Shown: positions 17,612 to 26,422, counted from the stretch's first letter. The stretch: DNA of 64,000 bases from Silvimonas soli (GCF_030035605.1 NZ_CP106736.1:3903001-3967000), one strand, 5' to 3'. Numbers and translations are program-made. The notes: generated by a model from the letters alone, not told the origin.

Positions 17612-20287
17612 TTACAGACCGCTGGCCCGACCGAAGCGCTTGCCATCCGTGCTGACACTACGAACCTGCACAGCTTGCGGATCAGCCACTGCTGGCGCAT
17701 TGGCGGCATTCCATGCTTGCCACGTTTTACCGGCATCCAGCGAATACTGGATATGCACGCCAGGCAACTCAGTTACCGCCGCCAGCTTACCGTTCACGAC
17801 CTTGGCACCGACCATGGACAGACGGTAATCGACACCAGCCCGATCCAGCTTGGCCAGTTCACGTTGCCCCAATGCATTGGCAAAGCCGGTGTAGTCATTG
17901 GCAATTGCCTGGGCATCGACGTTATGCGTTACGCCAGACTTGAACACCGCGCCCGATTGATATGGCAATTCCCATGAAGCTTTGTGCCATGCGCGTTCAG
18001 CCACTGCGATCAGACGCGGGAAGGCCATATATTCGTATTGCTGGTCAGTACGGAACGATTCACTCCAGACCTGGGCGGAAAGGCCGATGACATTCGGCGC
18101 GACATCCGCCGACTTGACCTCGAAGGCCTTGCCATCCCGATCAAGCGACGTTTCGGCATTCTGCGGCAGGTTTTCCGGCGCGAAAGTGAAGATCTTTTTC
18201 AGCGTATTGGAACGTGCGCCCCAGTAATAACCACGCTCATTTGGATCAACTTCGTTAGGGAAGTCCAGATAGACATAATCCGGGCTGGAAATGATTTGCG
18301 CAAAGCCCTTGGCACTCATCTCGGACGCTGTATCAGCGCCGCCCCAGAACAGGGTGTCCCAGAAGTTGACGCGCGGTGTCACCGGGAATTCCTTGGCATT
18401 CGGCGCTTTCTTCAGACCATCTTGCCATGCCTGGAAGTTGGTCACGCCGTACTTCGGCAGCAAGCCGTTGACCTGATGGGCGTAGTAGGAAGGCAGGTGT
18501 TCCATGCTGTCCACTTTGCCCGATTTGACCAACGCCTGGCAGACTGGTGATTTGCCCCACGGATGATCTTGCAGACTCATGTCCATCTGGCCCTTACCCG
18601 CGTTGTCCTTCGCGTTTTTGTCGGCATAACCGCCGCCGAGGAAGATGTTTTTGGCTTCATCGGCACCAAAGTGCCAAGTGTTCATTTTGAGGCCGGCATC
18701 TTTATACATCTTCGCCACTTCGCCAATCACCTTGTCGGTGAACTTCAGGGTCGAAGGCAGGCATGGGTTCAGTGTCGACAGGCGGTTGTAGTACTGCACG
18801 GTGGTGATATTGCTGGTGTCTTGCGGATCAACCAGGCGGTATTCGTTGGCCTCAGCGGTTTTGCCTTGCGCCGACAGTTCTTTGTAACGCGCTTCCATCG
18901 AAACTACCGCAGCACGGGAGTGAGCCGGCATATCGATTTCCGGGATCACTTCGATATTGCGGGCGTGGGCGTACTTGAGAATCTCAATAAATTCAGCGCG
19001 AGTGAAGTAACCACTGCCATTGGTTGAGGTGTCCGGCCCGGCCCCCAGCTGTGGCAACAGGCATTTGGTTTCGCTCAGGTCCAGGCAACGTTTGCCGCCC
19101 ACGTCGGTCAGTTGTGGCAGGCCAGGAATCTGCAGTCGCCAGCCTTCATCATCAGACAAATGGAAGTGCAACTTGTTGAGTTTGTACGCCGCCATCTGGT
19201 CGATGGCCTTGAGCACCATTGCCTTGCTGTGGAAATTGCGGGCCACGTCAATCATGAAGGCACGATAGTTAAAGCGCGGTGCATCGACGACCTGCATGGC
19301 TGGCACAACAGTCGGACCCTGCACGTTGACCAGCGACAGCAGTGATTGCACGCCATTGAATGCACCAGCTGCATCGTAGCCAGTCACGGTCACGCCCTGC
19401 GGCGTAATGGTCAGGCTGTAGCCTTCGGTTTTACGGGCCGCTTCTGGCACAGCATCGGGTTGCACCGAAACACGGACAGGCAATGGCGCAACTTTGGCTG
19501 GCAGATTCCCTGACTTGGGCGCAACGCCCAGCATTCTGAAGCGGGCCTGCAGTGCCTCCACGTTACTGGCCGTTAAACCGGTTGCTTTCAGCTCCAGCCC
19601 GTTGGCGATGGTGATGTTGCCACCGGTCATGGTTTGCTGCATGGGTTCTGGAATCATGCGGCCGGCAATGGCAGCTTGAGATAATGCCGGGGTCTGGCTG
19701 TATTGCTCGAAGCGGCTGCTGGCGTTCATCAACACATTGGCGTCGGTGGCCGTACGTTGCCAGTTTTTGCCCAATGGCCCGACAAAGCTATTGATGTCTT
19801 CTGTGTTGGTATTGGCGATTACCTTGGCATCGGCGTTACCTGCCTTAACCATCCAGCGGGGCATGGTGTCGTAAGTGGAGATTTGCCAGTATTCCAGCAC
19901 CAGCGGAATCTTGATCGCGGCGTTCGCGCCGAAGCCGTTGAACTTTTCGGTCGGCTGCAGGCGGTAAAGGTCACCAGTCAGATGGGTAATCTTGAACTGG
20001 TCAGTGTCTACCTTCAGCACCCGGCGGATGCTGGAAAAATAGATCTCCCAGTCTTTGCCATTGATGGCCGCGCCAGTGTTGGTCAGCGTGACGTCCACCG
20101 AATAACAAGAGGCCCAATCCGCGCCCAGCGGTGCGCATTTTGCAGCGTCCAGACCGTTGGCAATCACGTCGTATTGCACGTTGAGCTGATGAGCCATGGT
20201 GTTGGTCAGCTCGGCATCCGGCGTGGCAGCCAGTGCCATACCTGACAAGGCCATGGATAAGGCAATCAGACCCGGTTTGAGTTTCAT
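17612..20287 (-). CDS. chb: Secreted beta-N-acetylhexosaminidase (GH20 chitobiase)
   Basis: 891 residues, close to the 885 of Serratia chitobiase. Residues 1-20 are a signal peptide ending in ALA. Residues 25-180 form the CHB_HEX carbohydrate-binding domain, 220-335 the GH20b domain, and 338-800 the catalytic barrel. The last 80 residues are the C-terminal immunoglobulin-like domain. The catalytic pair D543-E544 lies in HFGADE, matching D539-E540 of Serratia. The enzyme releases N-acetylglucosamine from chitobiose and short chitin oligomers in the periplasm or outside. GAGGA lies eight bases before the ATG. No chitinase or nag operon is in the window. Confidence 0.95.
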   Translation of the reverse strand: MKLKPGLIALSMALSGMALAATPDAELTNTMAHQLNVQYDVIANGLDAAKCAPLGADWASCYSVDVTLTNTGAAINGKDWEIYFSSIRRVLKVDTDQFKITHLTGDLYRLQPTEKFNGFGANAAIKIPLVLEYWQISTYDTMPRWMVKAGNADAKVIANTNTEDINSFVGPLGKNWQRTATDANVLMNASSRFEQYSQTPALSQAAIAGRMIPEPMQQTMTGGNITIANGLELKATGLTASNVEALQARFRMLGVAPKSGNLPAKVAPLPVRVSVQPDAVPEAARKTEGYSLTITPQGVTVTGYDAAGAFNGVQSLLSLVNVQGPTVVPAMQVVDAPRFNYRAFMIDVARNFHSKAMVLKAIDQMAAYKLNKLHFHLSDDEGWRLQIPGLPQLTDVGGKRCLDLSETKCLLPQLGAGPDTSTNGSGYFTRAEFIEILKYAHARNIEVIPEIDMPAHSRAAVVSMEARYKELSAQGKTAEANEYRLVDPQDTSNITTVQYYNRLSTLNPCLPSTLKFTDKVIGEVAKMYKDAGLKMNTWHFGADEAKNIFLGGGYADKNAKDNAGKGQMDMSLQDHPWGKSPVCQALVKSGKVDSMEHLPSYYAHQVNGLLPKYGVTNFQAWQDGLKKAPNAKEFPVTPRVNFWDTLFWGGADTASEMSAKGFAQIISSPDYVYLDFPNEVDPNERGYYWGARSNTLKKIFTFAPENLPQNAETSLDRDGKAFEVKSADVAPNVIGLSAQVWSESFRTDQQYEYMAFPRLIAVAERAWHKASWELPYQSGAVFKSGVTHNVDAQAIANDYTGFANALGQRELAKLDRAGVDYRLSMVGAKVVNGKLAAVTELPGVHIQYSLDAGKTWQAWNAANAPAVADPQAVQVRSVSTDGKRFGRASGL

Positions 20288-20634
20288 GATGTTGTCCTCT
20301 GCAATAGCAATTTCGATGTTAGATCGTTATGGCCGCAGCGCGGGCCGGTCCGCCCATTGGGTGGATCTATGGACGAGTCCGTGTGCAAGTGCCTGCTAAA
20401 AAGTGCTGGGGCAAACGGTAGGCGTCATGACGGCAACCGTCGTTGCCTTTTATCAAAATTCTCGGGTGGAATATTGACAATGAACAAATCCAGAAATGGC
20501 GAATCTGGCAAGTGGCCGTAGTGGTGGAGAGGGGTACGGGCGGGGCCTGATGAACTAACTGGCCTTGTTTTTAATTTATGGCAAAAATACAGGCAAAGCA
20601 GATCAGCCAGCTTTGGTGATTCGAACGCCATGTA
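20288..20634. other. Intergenic region upstream of the chitobiase gene
   Basis: 347 bases between two minus-strand genes. It should contain the chitobiase promoter and the end of the PEP-CTERM transcript. A GGCAAC/GTTGCC hairpin occurs at about 20433-20448 without a T-run. I see no reading frame with a good ribosome site. Confidence 0.4.
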
Positions 20635-21273
20635 TCACAACGCAATTAGCTTGGGCTTGCGCCCGCTCTTGCGGCAGAGCACACCCGCAATGCCCAATCC
20701 CGCCAGCATCAATGCCCATGAGCCAGGCTCGGGCACTGCAGGCAGGATATGCACGGTAAAGGCGGCCAGAACCGGGCTGGTTATGCCCACCGGATTGGGC
20801 GCATTGCCTTCCGACATGTCGACATACAGGCCAAAATTTTGCCCCGCCAGCACACCAATATGCCGGTAGCGACCGCTCACGTTCAGGTCAGCAAGGGTGA
20901 ACTGATCGGAGAGGGAGTCAAAAAACGGTGTTTTCACGCCATCAAGCAGATAACCAAATTGCGCATTTTTGGTGAGCAACAGATCGTCATTGCCATACCA
21001 CCAATCCAGATCAACTGTTTGCGCGGTGGGAAAGGTATAGCTGATCGACACAAAATCGGGCTGCTGCTCGGTGGTGCTCAAAAAGTAGACATAGTTGTAA
21101 TTGTATGGAGGCTGACCGCAGCAGTTTTGAATAATCCCGCCAGTGGGATAGCCTTGCGACGAGAAAGCAACCCAGTTCCAGTTGCTTTGGTCCCACGCCA
21201 AGGCGCTGCTAGATGCAAACAGAGTCGCTGCGCAACTAAGCAGCGCAAGGGTCTTGCCCATTTGCAATTGCAT
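20635..21273 (-). CDS. PEP-CTERM sorted extracellular protein
   Basis: 212 residues from the ATG at 21273. The sequence GGGAG-ATGACA-ATG shows two ATGs; only the second has proper spacing (six bases) from the ribosome site. The N-terminal signal peptide ends in ALA near residue 25. The C-terminus has the sorting signal VPEPGSWAL, a hydrophobic span, then C-R-K-S-G-R-K. Exosortase recognises this signal in the inner membrane and the protein is exported, often to the biofilm matrix. The middle (about 180 residues) is beta-rich with aromatic and Gly residues and is not recognised. No exosortase gene is in the window. Confidence 0.85.
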   Translation of the reverse strand: MQLQMGKTLALLSCAATLFASSSALAWDQSNWNWVAFSSQGYPTGGIIQNCCGQPPYNYNYVYFLSTTEQQPDFVSISYTFPTAQTVDLDWWYGNDDLLLTKNAQFGYLLDGVKTPFFDSLSDQFTLADLNVSGRYRHIGVLAGQNFGLYVDMSEGNAPNPVGITSPVLAAFTVHILPAVPEPGSWALMLAGLGIAGVLCRKSGRKPKLIAL

Positions 21274-21434
21274 TGTCATCTCCCGGCGATGTCTCGATTC
21301 AAGAACGGATATCGAACGCGAACATTGAGATTTATTCTTGATCGGTCGTCGGCTTTTTGCGCATATTTTTGCTGCTTTTAGATGGGCGGCGGCCCGTTCC
21401 GCCCAGAGAGTGGCTGGAACTTGCGCTGAGTAGT

Positions 21435-22121
21435 TCAGGCTGGTTGGGTAAATCCTCGCGCAGCCCGCCCGGCCGCCCAATCCAGCGCTGCACAAATCAC
21501 AAAATAAATGGCCCCGGCAAACAGAAAGATGGGCACTGGATGAATCATCACCCGGTTGCTGACCTGACTGGCGATGGTCGATAACTCGCTTACGCCCACG
21601 ATATATGCCAGCGACGTATCTTTGATCAGCGTGATCCACTGGTTTACAAAGCTGGGCACCATCATGCGCAGGGCTTGCGGCAGGACGACGTATCGCAGCA
21701 CCTGACCTCGGGTAAAGCCCACGGAATAACCGGCATCCCACTGACCGGCGGGAATGGCCAAAATACCTGCGTGCACCGCATGGGCCAGATAGGCCGCGCT
21801 GATCAGCGAGAGTGCGCACATCACCGGCAGCAAGCCCGGCACATCCAGCCCGAATACGATGGGCAGGAGAAAGTAAGTCCAGAAGATCAGCATCAACACC
21901 GGAATGGCCCGCAGAAATGCCAGTACCAGCGTGAGCGCATGCCCGACCACGCCACGCGAGAAGGTCAGGGCAATGCCAAGGAGCGCGCCCAGCACGGCCG
22001 AGGCGACGGCCGAACCAATGCTCAACAGTAGCGTTAACGCTGCTCCGCCCAACGGGCCATCCGGAAAAGCACCCCACAGCAGGTAGTCCAGGTTGTGCCA
22101 GATCACGATCAGTGCATCCAT
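21435..22121 (-). CDS. Amino-acid ABC transporter permease (second of pair)
   Basis: 228 residues with about five membrane segments and the EAA loop in A-G-Y-S-V-G-F-T-R-G-Q-V-L-R-Y-V-V-L-P-Q-A-L-R, which is typical of polar amino-acid permeases of the His/Glu/Gln family. It begins three bases after the stop of the other permease. With the binding protein at 23485 it forms an uptake system for a polar amino acid, most like the GltJ/GltK type. The matching ATPase gene is not in this cluster. Confidence 0.9.
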   Translation of the reverse strand: MDALIVIWHNLDYLLWGAFPDGPLGGAALTLLLSIGSAVASAVLGALLGIALTFSRGVVGHALTLVLAFLRAIPVLMLIFWTYFLLPIVFGLDVPGLLPVMCALSLISAAYLAHAVHAGILAIPAGQWDAGYSVGFTRGQVLRYVVLPQALRMMVPSFVNQWITLIKDTSLAYIVGVSELSTIASQVSNRVMIHPVPIFLFAGAIYFVICAALDWAAGRAARGFTQPA

Positions 22122-22124
22122 GGC

Positions 22125-22850
22125 TCAGGCTCTCCCTGGCAATGCCGCGCGGCGGCGGGCGAATTGGGAGAGTGCTTCGATCAGCGCAATGATGCCGATG
22201 TAGCCCAGCGTAGCAACGCCGAATGCCTGAAACGTGAGAAAGCTGGCGGCCTCCACCTGGCGCGAGGTGTAGCTCAACTCGGCTAGTCCGATTCCCATCG
22301 TCAGCGAGCTGTTTTTGACGATATTCATGTACTGCCCAAACAGCGGCGGCTGGGTAATGCGAAGGGCTTGTGGCAGCACGATATAGCGCAACGTTTGCCA
22401 GTGGGTGAGCCCGGTAGAAAGCCCCGCTTCCATTTGTGCGCCCGGCACGCCGCGCAGGCCGGAGCGAATATCCTCGGCAATAAAGGCCGTGGCATAGAGC
22501 GTCAGCCCGAACACGGCGGCAAGAAACTCGAACGATGGCCATGCCAGCGTAATGCCAGGTAATGGCCATTGATGTGGCGTATTCAACCAGGTCATGGCCG
22601 ATTCCGGCAATAGATTGGGCGCGCCGAAGTACCAGAAAAACAGCTGGATCAGCAGTGGGGTATTACGAAATATCTGCACATAAGCGGTGGCGAGGGTACG
22701 CAATCCGCGATGAGTGCTGTTGCGGGCTAATGCGAGCAAGAACCCGCTTATCGTGGCCGCGATAATGACGATGAATGCCACCCAGGCGGTCATGGCCAGC
22801 CCATTGGCCATCCAGTGGAGGTATTTGGGGGAGAGGAGGAGGGTGGTCAT
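22125..22850 (-). CDS. Amino-acid ABC transporter permease (first of pair)
   Basis: 241 residues from the ATG at 22850. The frame stays open upstream to 23195, but the extension reads into repeat-like DNA and has no similarity to transporters. Features include F-R-N-T-P-L-L-I-Q-L-F-F-W-Y-F near residue 60 and the EAA loop A-G-L-S-T-G-L-T-H-W-Q-T-L-R-Y-I-V-L-P-Q-A-L-R. Both are typical of glutamate/glutamine-family permeases, where two permeases form a heterodimer. The gene is separated from its binding protein by 634 non-coding bases. Confidence 0.88.
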   Translation of the reverse strand: MTTLLLSPKYLHWMANGLAMTAWVAFIVIIAATISGFLLALARNSTHRGLRTLATAYVQIFRNTPLLIQLFFWYFGAPNLLPESAMTWLNTPHQWPLPGITLAWPSFEFLAAVFGLTLYATAFIAEDIRSGLRGVPGAQMEAGLSTGLTHWQTLRYIVLPQALRITQPPLFGQYMNIVKNSSLTMGIGLAELSYTSRQVEAASFLTFQAFGVATLGYIGIIALIEALSQFARRRAALPGRA

Positions 22851-23338
22851 ATTGGAGATTCGTGAGCGATGTGCATGGCAGGTTTTTTGCGCCTGGATCG
22901 AATGAAACGAGTAAAACACCAACCCCGGAAACGCTGCTTTACCGTGGAAACACAATGTGGCGGACCACGCCGACCGAGAGCCGGAGACCCACGCTCCGAC
23001 CCACAGAGGTAGTGGACCACCTGGCAAACAGACGGTTTGTTTTTGCTTTTGACTTTGGGCCCCCTTGCGGCAGCGGGGTCGCCTTTTTGCTATCCCGCTC
23101 TGCGGGACTTTGGGTTTCTTTTCTTTGGCGACGCAAGTTGCACGATAAGTGTCTTTTGCATATGAAACGTGCTCCCGGGCACTCCCGGGTATCAAATGTT
23201 TTTCACCAGCGTGCCGAAGGCATTAACAAAACATGCTCTAGAGACTTAAGCGCAAATATCAAGGTCGGTTTCACCTTCCGGAGAAAAGAGGAGCCGGTTC
23301 TGTGCCGCAAATACCGTGGCTCTCGGCAAAACAGCAAT

Positions 23339-23366
23339 CCCGGATTCTCACTACGTTTCCTCCGGG
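23339..23366. repeat. REP-like palindrome
   Basis: CCCGGA and TCCGGG arms flank a 16-base loop; the flanks read GTAGCCCGGA on the minus strand and AATCCGGG on the other side. This is the familiar form of REP-type intergenic palindromes (TAGCCCGGA...AATCCGGG). Confidence 0.5.
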
Positions 23367-23386
23367 CTACGCAAGCCAATCCTGGC

Positions 23387-23422
23387 AAAAGAAAAACATC
23401 GCGCCCCTTGCGCGGCGCGATG
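23387..23422 (-). terminator. Terminator after the amino-acid binding-protein gene
   Basis: CATCGCGCC (23397-23405) and GGCGCGATG (23414-23422) form a nine-base stem. On the minus strand it is followed by TTTTTCTTTT. It lies 63 bases after the binding-protein stop and before the permeases, so it would separate or attenuate them. Confidence 0.75.
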
Positions 23423-23484
23423 TATCAAAAAGCAATCAGAAGACGTGGACGAGAGAGTTTGCACTTGTTGGGGCGATAGCCGCC

Positions 23485-24306
23485 TTACTGGGCGCGGATG
23501 TGCGCGTCGCCGATTTTGAACAACCGTGGCAGCGGCGCTTTGGTAGTCGGGCCAAACCAGCGATCGTAAATTTTGCTGGCCGTGCCGTTCTTTTCCAAAT
23601 CTTTGAGGGTGTCGTTCAGGAACGCGGTCAGGCGCGCTTCACCTTTCGGTACACCGACACCTTCCAGCTCTTCAGAGATTGAAAAAGCCGGAATTTCGTA
23701 TTTATCTTTGTCTGGCAAATTGCCCAGAATGGCCACCAGTTTGGAGCCGTCTTGTGTAATCGCCTGCACATTGCCGTTACGCAGGGCTGTGAGCGCAAAC
23801 GGCGTGTCGTCGTACAACACAACGGTGGCGTTAGGATATTTCTCGCGCAGCGTGGCTTCCATGGTGGTGCCTTTGTCGGCGCCAATGCGCAAGCTCGTTA
23901 CCTGATCTGCGCTCTTGACTACGCCTTTTTTGGCCAGAAATTGCTGGCCAGAGGCAAAGTATGGAATGCTGAAATCAATCACTTTGGCGCGTTCTTCGTT
24001 GATGGTGAAGTTGGCGAAGACCAGATCCACTTTGTTGGCGGTCAGCAACGGAATACGGTTGGCCGGATTGGTGGGAGTGATTTCCAGCTTCACGCCCAGG
24101 CGCTTGGCCACTTCCTGGGCGTAATCGACATCCAGACCGACAATCTTGTGGGTTTTTTCGTCAACAAACCCGAACGGTGGGTTGCCATCAAAAGCGGCAA
24201 CGCGCAGCACGCCGGCTTTTTTGATGTCATCGAGTTTGTCGGCCAGCGCAAGGCCAGAAGTGAGCGACAGCAGCAGCAGAGCGAGTACTTGTTTTTTCAT
24301 TGTCAT
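23485..24306 (-). CDS. Periplasmic amino-acid-binding protein (SBP family 3)
   Basis: 273 residues from the ATG at 24306 (a second ATG six bases later is also possible). The signal peptide is MKKQVLALLLLSLTSGLALA. The mature part has L-R-V-A-A-F-D-G-N-P-P-F-G-F, G-L-D-V-D-Y-A-Q-E-V-A, and R-I-P-L-L-T-A-N-K-V-D-L-V-F-A-N, all typical of family-3 binding proteins for polar amino acids. It would deliver the ligand to the two permeases downstream. The ligand (glutamate, glutamine or similar) cannot be fixed from sequence. Confidence 0.9.
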   Translation of the reverse strand: MTMKKQVLALLLLSLTSGLALADKLDDIKKAGVLRVAAFDGNPPFGFVDEKTHKIVGLDVDYAQEVAKRLGVKLEITPTNPANRIPLLTANKVDLVFANFTINEERAKVIDFSIPYFASGQQFLAKKGVVKSADQVTSLRIGADKGTTMEATLREKYPNATVVLYDDTPFALTALRNGNVQAITQDGSKLVAILGNLPDKDKYEIPAFSISEELEGVGVPKGEARLTAFLNDTLKDLEKNGTASKIYDRWFGPTTKAPLPRLFKIGDAHIRAQ

Positions 24307-24653
24307 GGTCAGGAAAATCCCGGTGCGATTGATAGTCAAGGCAGGAGCGAGGCGTGATCCGGTTTGTGTTCGACCAACGCAAAGGCGGTGGCGGGTAGGC
24401 CAGACGCCGTGTTTTTGCTCCATCTGGATCGCATATTAGCGGGCGCTTTTAATTCTTACTAATTATATAAAATAATTTTGTTATCGTTAATTTGCATATA
24501 AATGCCGATAAAGAGTCACTAAACCAACGTGGGCGCGGTTTGCGACTGTGCCAGCCAATCTGCGGGGCAACTGTAGATAGCGGCTTATCCAGGCGAGGTT
24601 TAATCTCAAAACTCATTGCTTTATAGATATTCCGCGCAGGCCAGGAGAATCCC
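24307..24653. other. Divergent promoter region between the binding protein and alaX
   Basis: 347 bases, AT-rich in the middle, with no reading frame of note. It holds the proposed minus-strand promoter at 24462-24490 and must also hold the alaX promoter. Confidence 0.5.
24462..24490 (-). promoter_or_regulatory. Sigma-70 promoter for the amino-acid binding protein
   Basis: Read on the minus strand, TTAACG (24485-24490) and TATAAT (24462-24467) are 17 bases apart. The -10 box is a perfect consensus in an otherwise AT-rich patch. The untranslated leader would be about 150 bases. Confidence 0.45.
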
Positions 24654-25364
24654 ATGCAGGAACGTTTTTACATTGATCCTTACCAGACCACCCTGCAGAC
24701 CACGGTCATGCGCCACGATGATGCTGGTTTGGTGCTGGGTGATACCTTGTGCTATCCGCTTGGGGGAGGTCAGCCGGGAGATACCGCACAGCTCGCGTTG
24801 GCCGACGGTGGCGTGCTGGCAATAACCGACACCCGCCGCGACAAAGCCACGCGAGAAATCGTGCATCTGCTGGAGGCCGATGCCCCGCGCCTGGCTGAAG
24901 GCACCGCCGTAACCCTCACCCTGGATTGGGCGCGGCGGCATCGTCATATGCGCGTGCATACTTGCCTGCACTTGTTATCGGTGGTGATCAAGGCCGGTGT
25001 CACCGGTGGCAACCTGACAACGGAATCCGGGCGACTGGATTTCGATTTGCCCGAAGGCATGGAACTGGATCGGGAATTCATTGAGAGCGAACTGAATCGC
25101 TTGATCAGCGAGGACCATCCGGTGGCGGTCCAGATGACCAGTGGCGCAGCTTTGAAACGCCAGCCAGAGCTGATCAAAACGATGTCAGTGACGCCGCCGC
25201 TGGAGTTGCCGGAGATTCGTTTGATCGCCATCGAAGGCATTGATTTACAGCCGTGTGGTGGCACCCACGTGCAACGCACCGGTGAAATTGGCGCGGTGAT
25301 GGTAAAGAAGATCGAAAGCAAAGGTGCGCGCAACAAGCGGGTGGTGCTGGCTTTGCTGGATTGA
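24654..25364 (+). CDS. alaX: Alanyl-tRNA editing protein AlaX
   Basis: 236 residues with a good ribosome site (AGGAG) before the ATG at 24654. It is a free-standing form of the editing domain of alanyl-tRNA synthetase, which hydrolyses Ser- or Gly-tRNA(Ala). The zinc ligands are all there: H102 and H106 in HTCLH, C201 and H205 in CGGTH. The glycine-rich T-G-G-N-L motif near 116-121 and the P-L-G-G-G-Q-P-G-D near 35-43 fit the AlaX-M/L class. The gene stands alone with no obvious partner. Confidence 0.9.
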   Translation: MQERFYIDPYQTTLQTTVMRHDDAGLVLGDTLCYPLGGGQPGDTAQLALADGGVLAITDTRRDKATREIVHLLEADAPRLAEGTAVTLTLDWARRHRHMRVHTCLHLLSVVIKAGVTGGNLTTESGRLDFDLPEGMELDREFIESELNRLISEDHPVAVQMTSGAALKRQPELIKTMSVTPPLELPEIRLIAIEGIDLQPCGGTHVQRTGEIGAVMVKKIESKGARNKRVVLALLD

Positions 25365-25511
25365 GCGAAAGGCGCGCTGTTGCGCTGTACGTAGTCTGAA
25401 TCGATGATGCGGGCCATGGTTTTGGCCCGTCTCTTTTAATAACTGGCTGAAAACGCGTCGCAACCGTGCTCTACATGAAACATGAGCACGCTCGCCCTGG
25501 AGTTGAGAACG

Positions 25512-26081
25512 ATGGATCAGCAAAGAACAGATCGCTTGCCGCCGCTGCCGTTAGAGGCGTTGACCGAGGCACAGCGTACCGCCGCGCAAGCCTTGATTGA
25601 TGGCCCGCGCAAAGGTGTAAAAGGGCCGTTTATTCCGATGTTGCGCAGTCCCGAATTACTGGATCGGGTGCAGCGGGTCGGCGAATACCTGCGTTACGAC
25701 ACGGTGCTGGAAAACCGGATTGGTGAGTTCGTTACGCTGATTGTGGCGCGGGAATGGAGCGAACCCTTTGAGTGGTCAACGCATTATCCGTTGGCTCTGG
25801 CGGCGGGCGTGGCGCAAAGCACGCTGGATGATCTGGCCGAAGGTGCGCGGCCACAAACGATGGCGCAGGATGAAGCGCTGGCTTGGGATTTCACTACTGA
25901 GCTCACCCGCAACAAGGGCGTTTCGGACGGTACGTGGCAGCGCGCGCTGCAGCAGTTCGGTGAGCAGGGCGTGGTAGAACTGGTGGGACTGATTGGCTAC
26001 TTTACGTCGGTGATCATGTTGTTGAGCGCGGCGCACACGCCGGCGGTCAATCCGGTGCCATTACCGGTTTTGCCACGCTGA
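25512..26081 (+). CDS. Carboxymuconolactone decarboxylase (CMD/AhpD-like) family protein
   Basis: 189 residues from the ATG at 25512, nine bases after GGAG; an upstream ATG at 25482 has no such site. The CMD-like core is seen in G-P-F-I-P-M-L-R-S-P-E-L, then E-F-V-T-L-I-V-A-R-E-W and E-W-S-T-H-Y-P-L-A-L-A-A-G-V. The usual AhpD redox pair C-x-x-C is absent, since no cysteine lies in the core, so a peroxidase role is unlikely. It could be a decarboxylase-like or structural member. It is followed by a terminator. Confidence 0.8.
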   Translation: MDQQRTDRLPPLPLEALTEAQRTAAQALIDGPRKGVKGPFIPMLRSPELLDRVQRVGEYLRYDTVLENRIGEFVTLIVAREWSEPFEWSTHYPLALAAGVAQSTLDDLAEGARPQTMAQDEALAWDFTTELTRNKGVSDGTWQRALQQFGEQGVVELVGLIGYFTSVIMLLSAAHTPAVNPVPLPVLPR

Positions 26082-26288
26082 AAGTGGGTGAGTCGGCAGC
26101 TGGCAGACAAAAAGAAAGGGAGGCAAAAAACTGCCTCCCTTTTTCATTTGCGCCAGTTCGCGCTTGAGTGTTTGCTTGTCATCACGCCGTTTCACTTTGT
26201 GTGCTTTGTCGTGAGCGCCAGCGTGGCGTTGGGTTGCGGCCAACGCAAATGGATTGCGCGGCACCAGGGTTTTGCCTCGGGTTTTCAT
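26061..26288 (-). CDS. Small basic protein of unknown function
   Basis: 75 residues from the ATG at 26288 with GAGG nine bases upstream. The first 50 residues are strongly basic and look like a real protein (R-N-P-F, then H-A-G-A-H-D-K, K-V-K-R-R). I recall short proteins of this type in related bacteria, but without a known role. The last third is read through the terminator hairpin of the gene on the other strand, and the frame overlaps that gene by 21 bases. It may be an RNA-binding protein by charge alone, which is a guess. Confidence 0.5.
   Translation of the reverse strand: MKTRGKTLVPRNPFALAATQRHAGAHDKAHKVKRRDDKQTLKRELAQMKKGGSFLPPFLFVCQLPTHPLSAWQNR
26115..26144. terminator. Terminator after the CMD-family gene
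   Basis: AAAGGGAGGCA and TGCCTCCCTTTTT form an 11-base stem with a short A-rich loop. A T-run follows on the plus strand and T-rich sequence on the minus strand. Confidence 0.85.
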
Positions 26289-26422
26289 GGGGTATGCCTC
26301 AATGGTTGCGATCTATGGCCAACCAGCCAGATTGGCCGGTCTGCCAGAGCGCGCACATTGTAACTGGCAATCCGGTCAGATCACATCCCTGTGGCCAGTC
26401 AAAACCAGTCCAGTCCCAAGGC

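Larger units (their letters stand above)
22851..23484. repeat. Non-coding stretch of repeat-like DNA inside the amino-acid ABC operon
   Basis: 634 bases between the binding-protein gene and its permeases, with several open frames in low-complexity sequence but no supported gene. It contains CCCGGA...TCCGGG of the REP type (23339-23366), two adjacent CTCCCGGG units near 23174-23190, and a segment rich in runs of C, G and T (about 22960-23140). From memory, that segment resembles a sequence dispersed and wrongly annotated as short proteins in many proteobacterial genomes. I infer repeated, non-coding DNA. Confidence 0.45.

Noticed and set aside
20635..22569. A 644-codon minus-strand frame
   Set aside because: Only the last 212 codons, after a signal peptide and ribosome site, form the PEP-CTERM gene. 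The rest lies opposite or inside the permease gene in another frame and has no transporter or other protein character.
22851..23195. An N-terminal extension of the first amino-acid permease
   Set aside because: The extra 115 codons are basic, Arg/Ser/Pro-rich and read from repeat-like DNA; permeases of this family begin near the ATG at 22850.
23397..23422. The CATCGCGCC hairpin as a second REP element
   Set aside because: It has a T-run on the minus strand right after the binding-protein gene, so a terminator is the better explanation.
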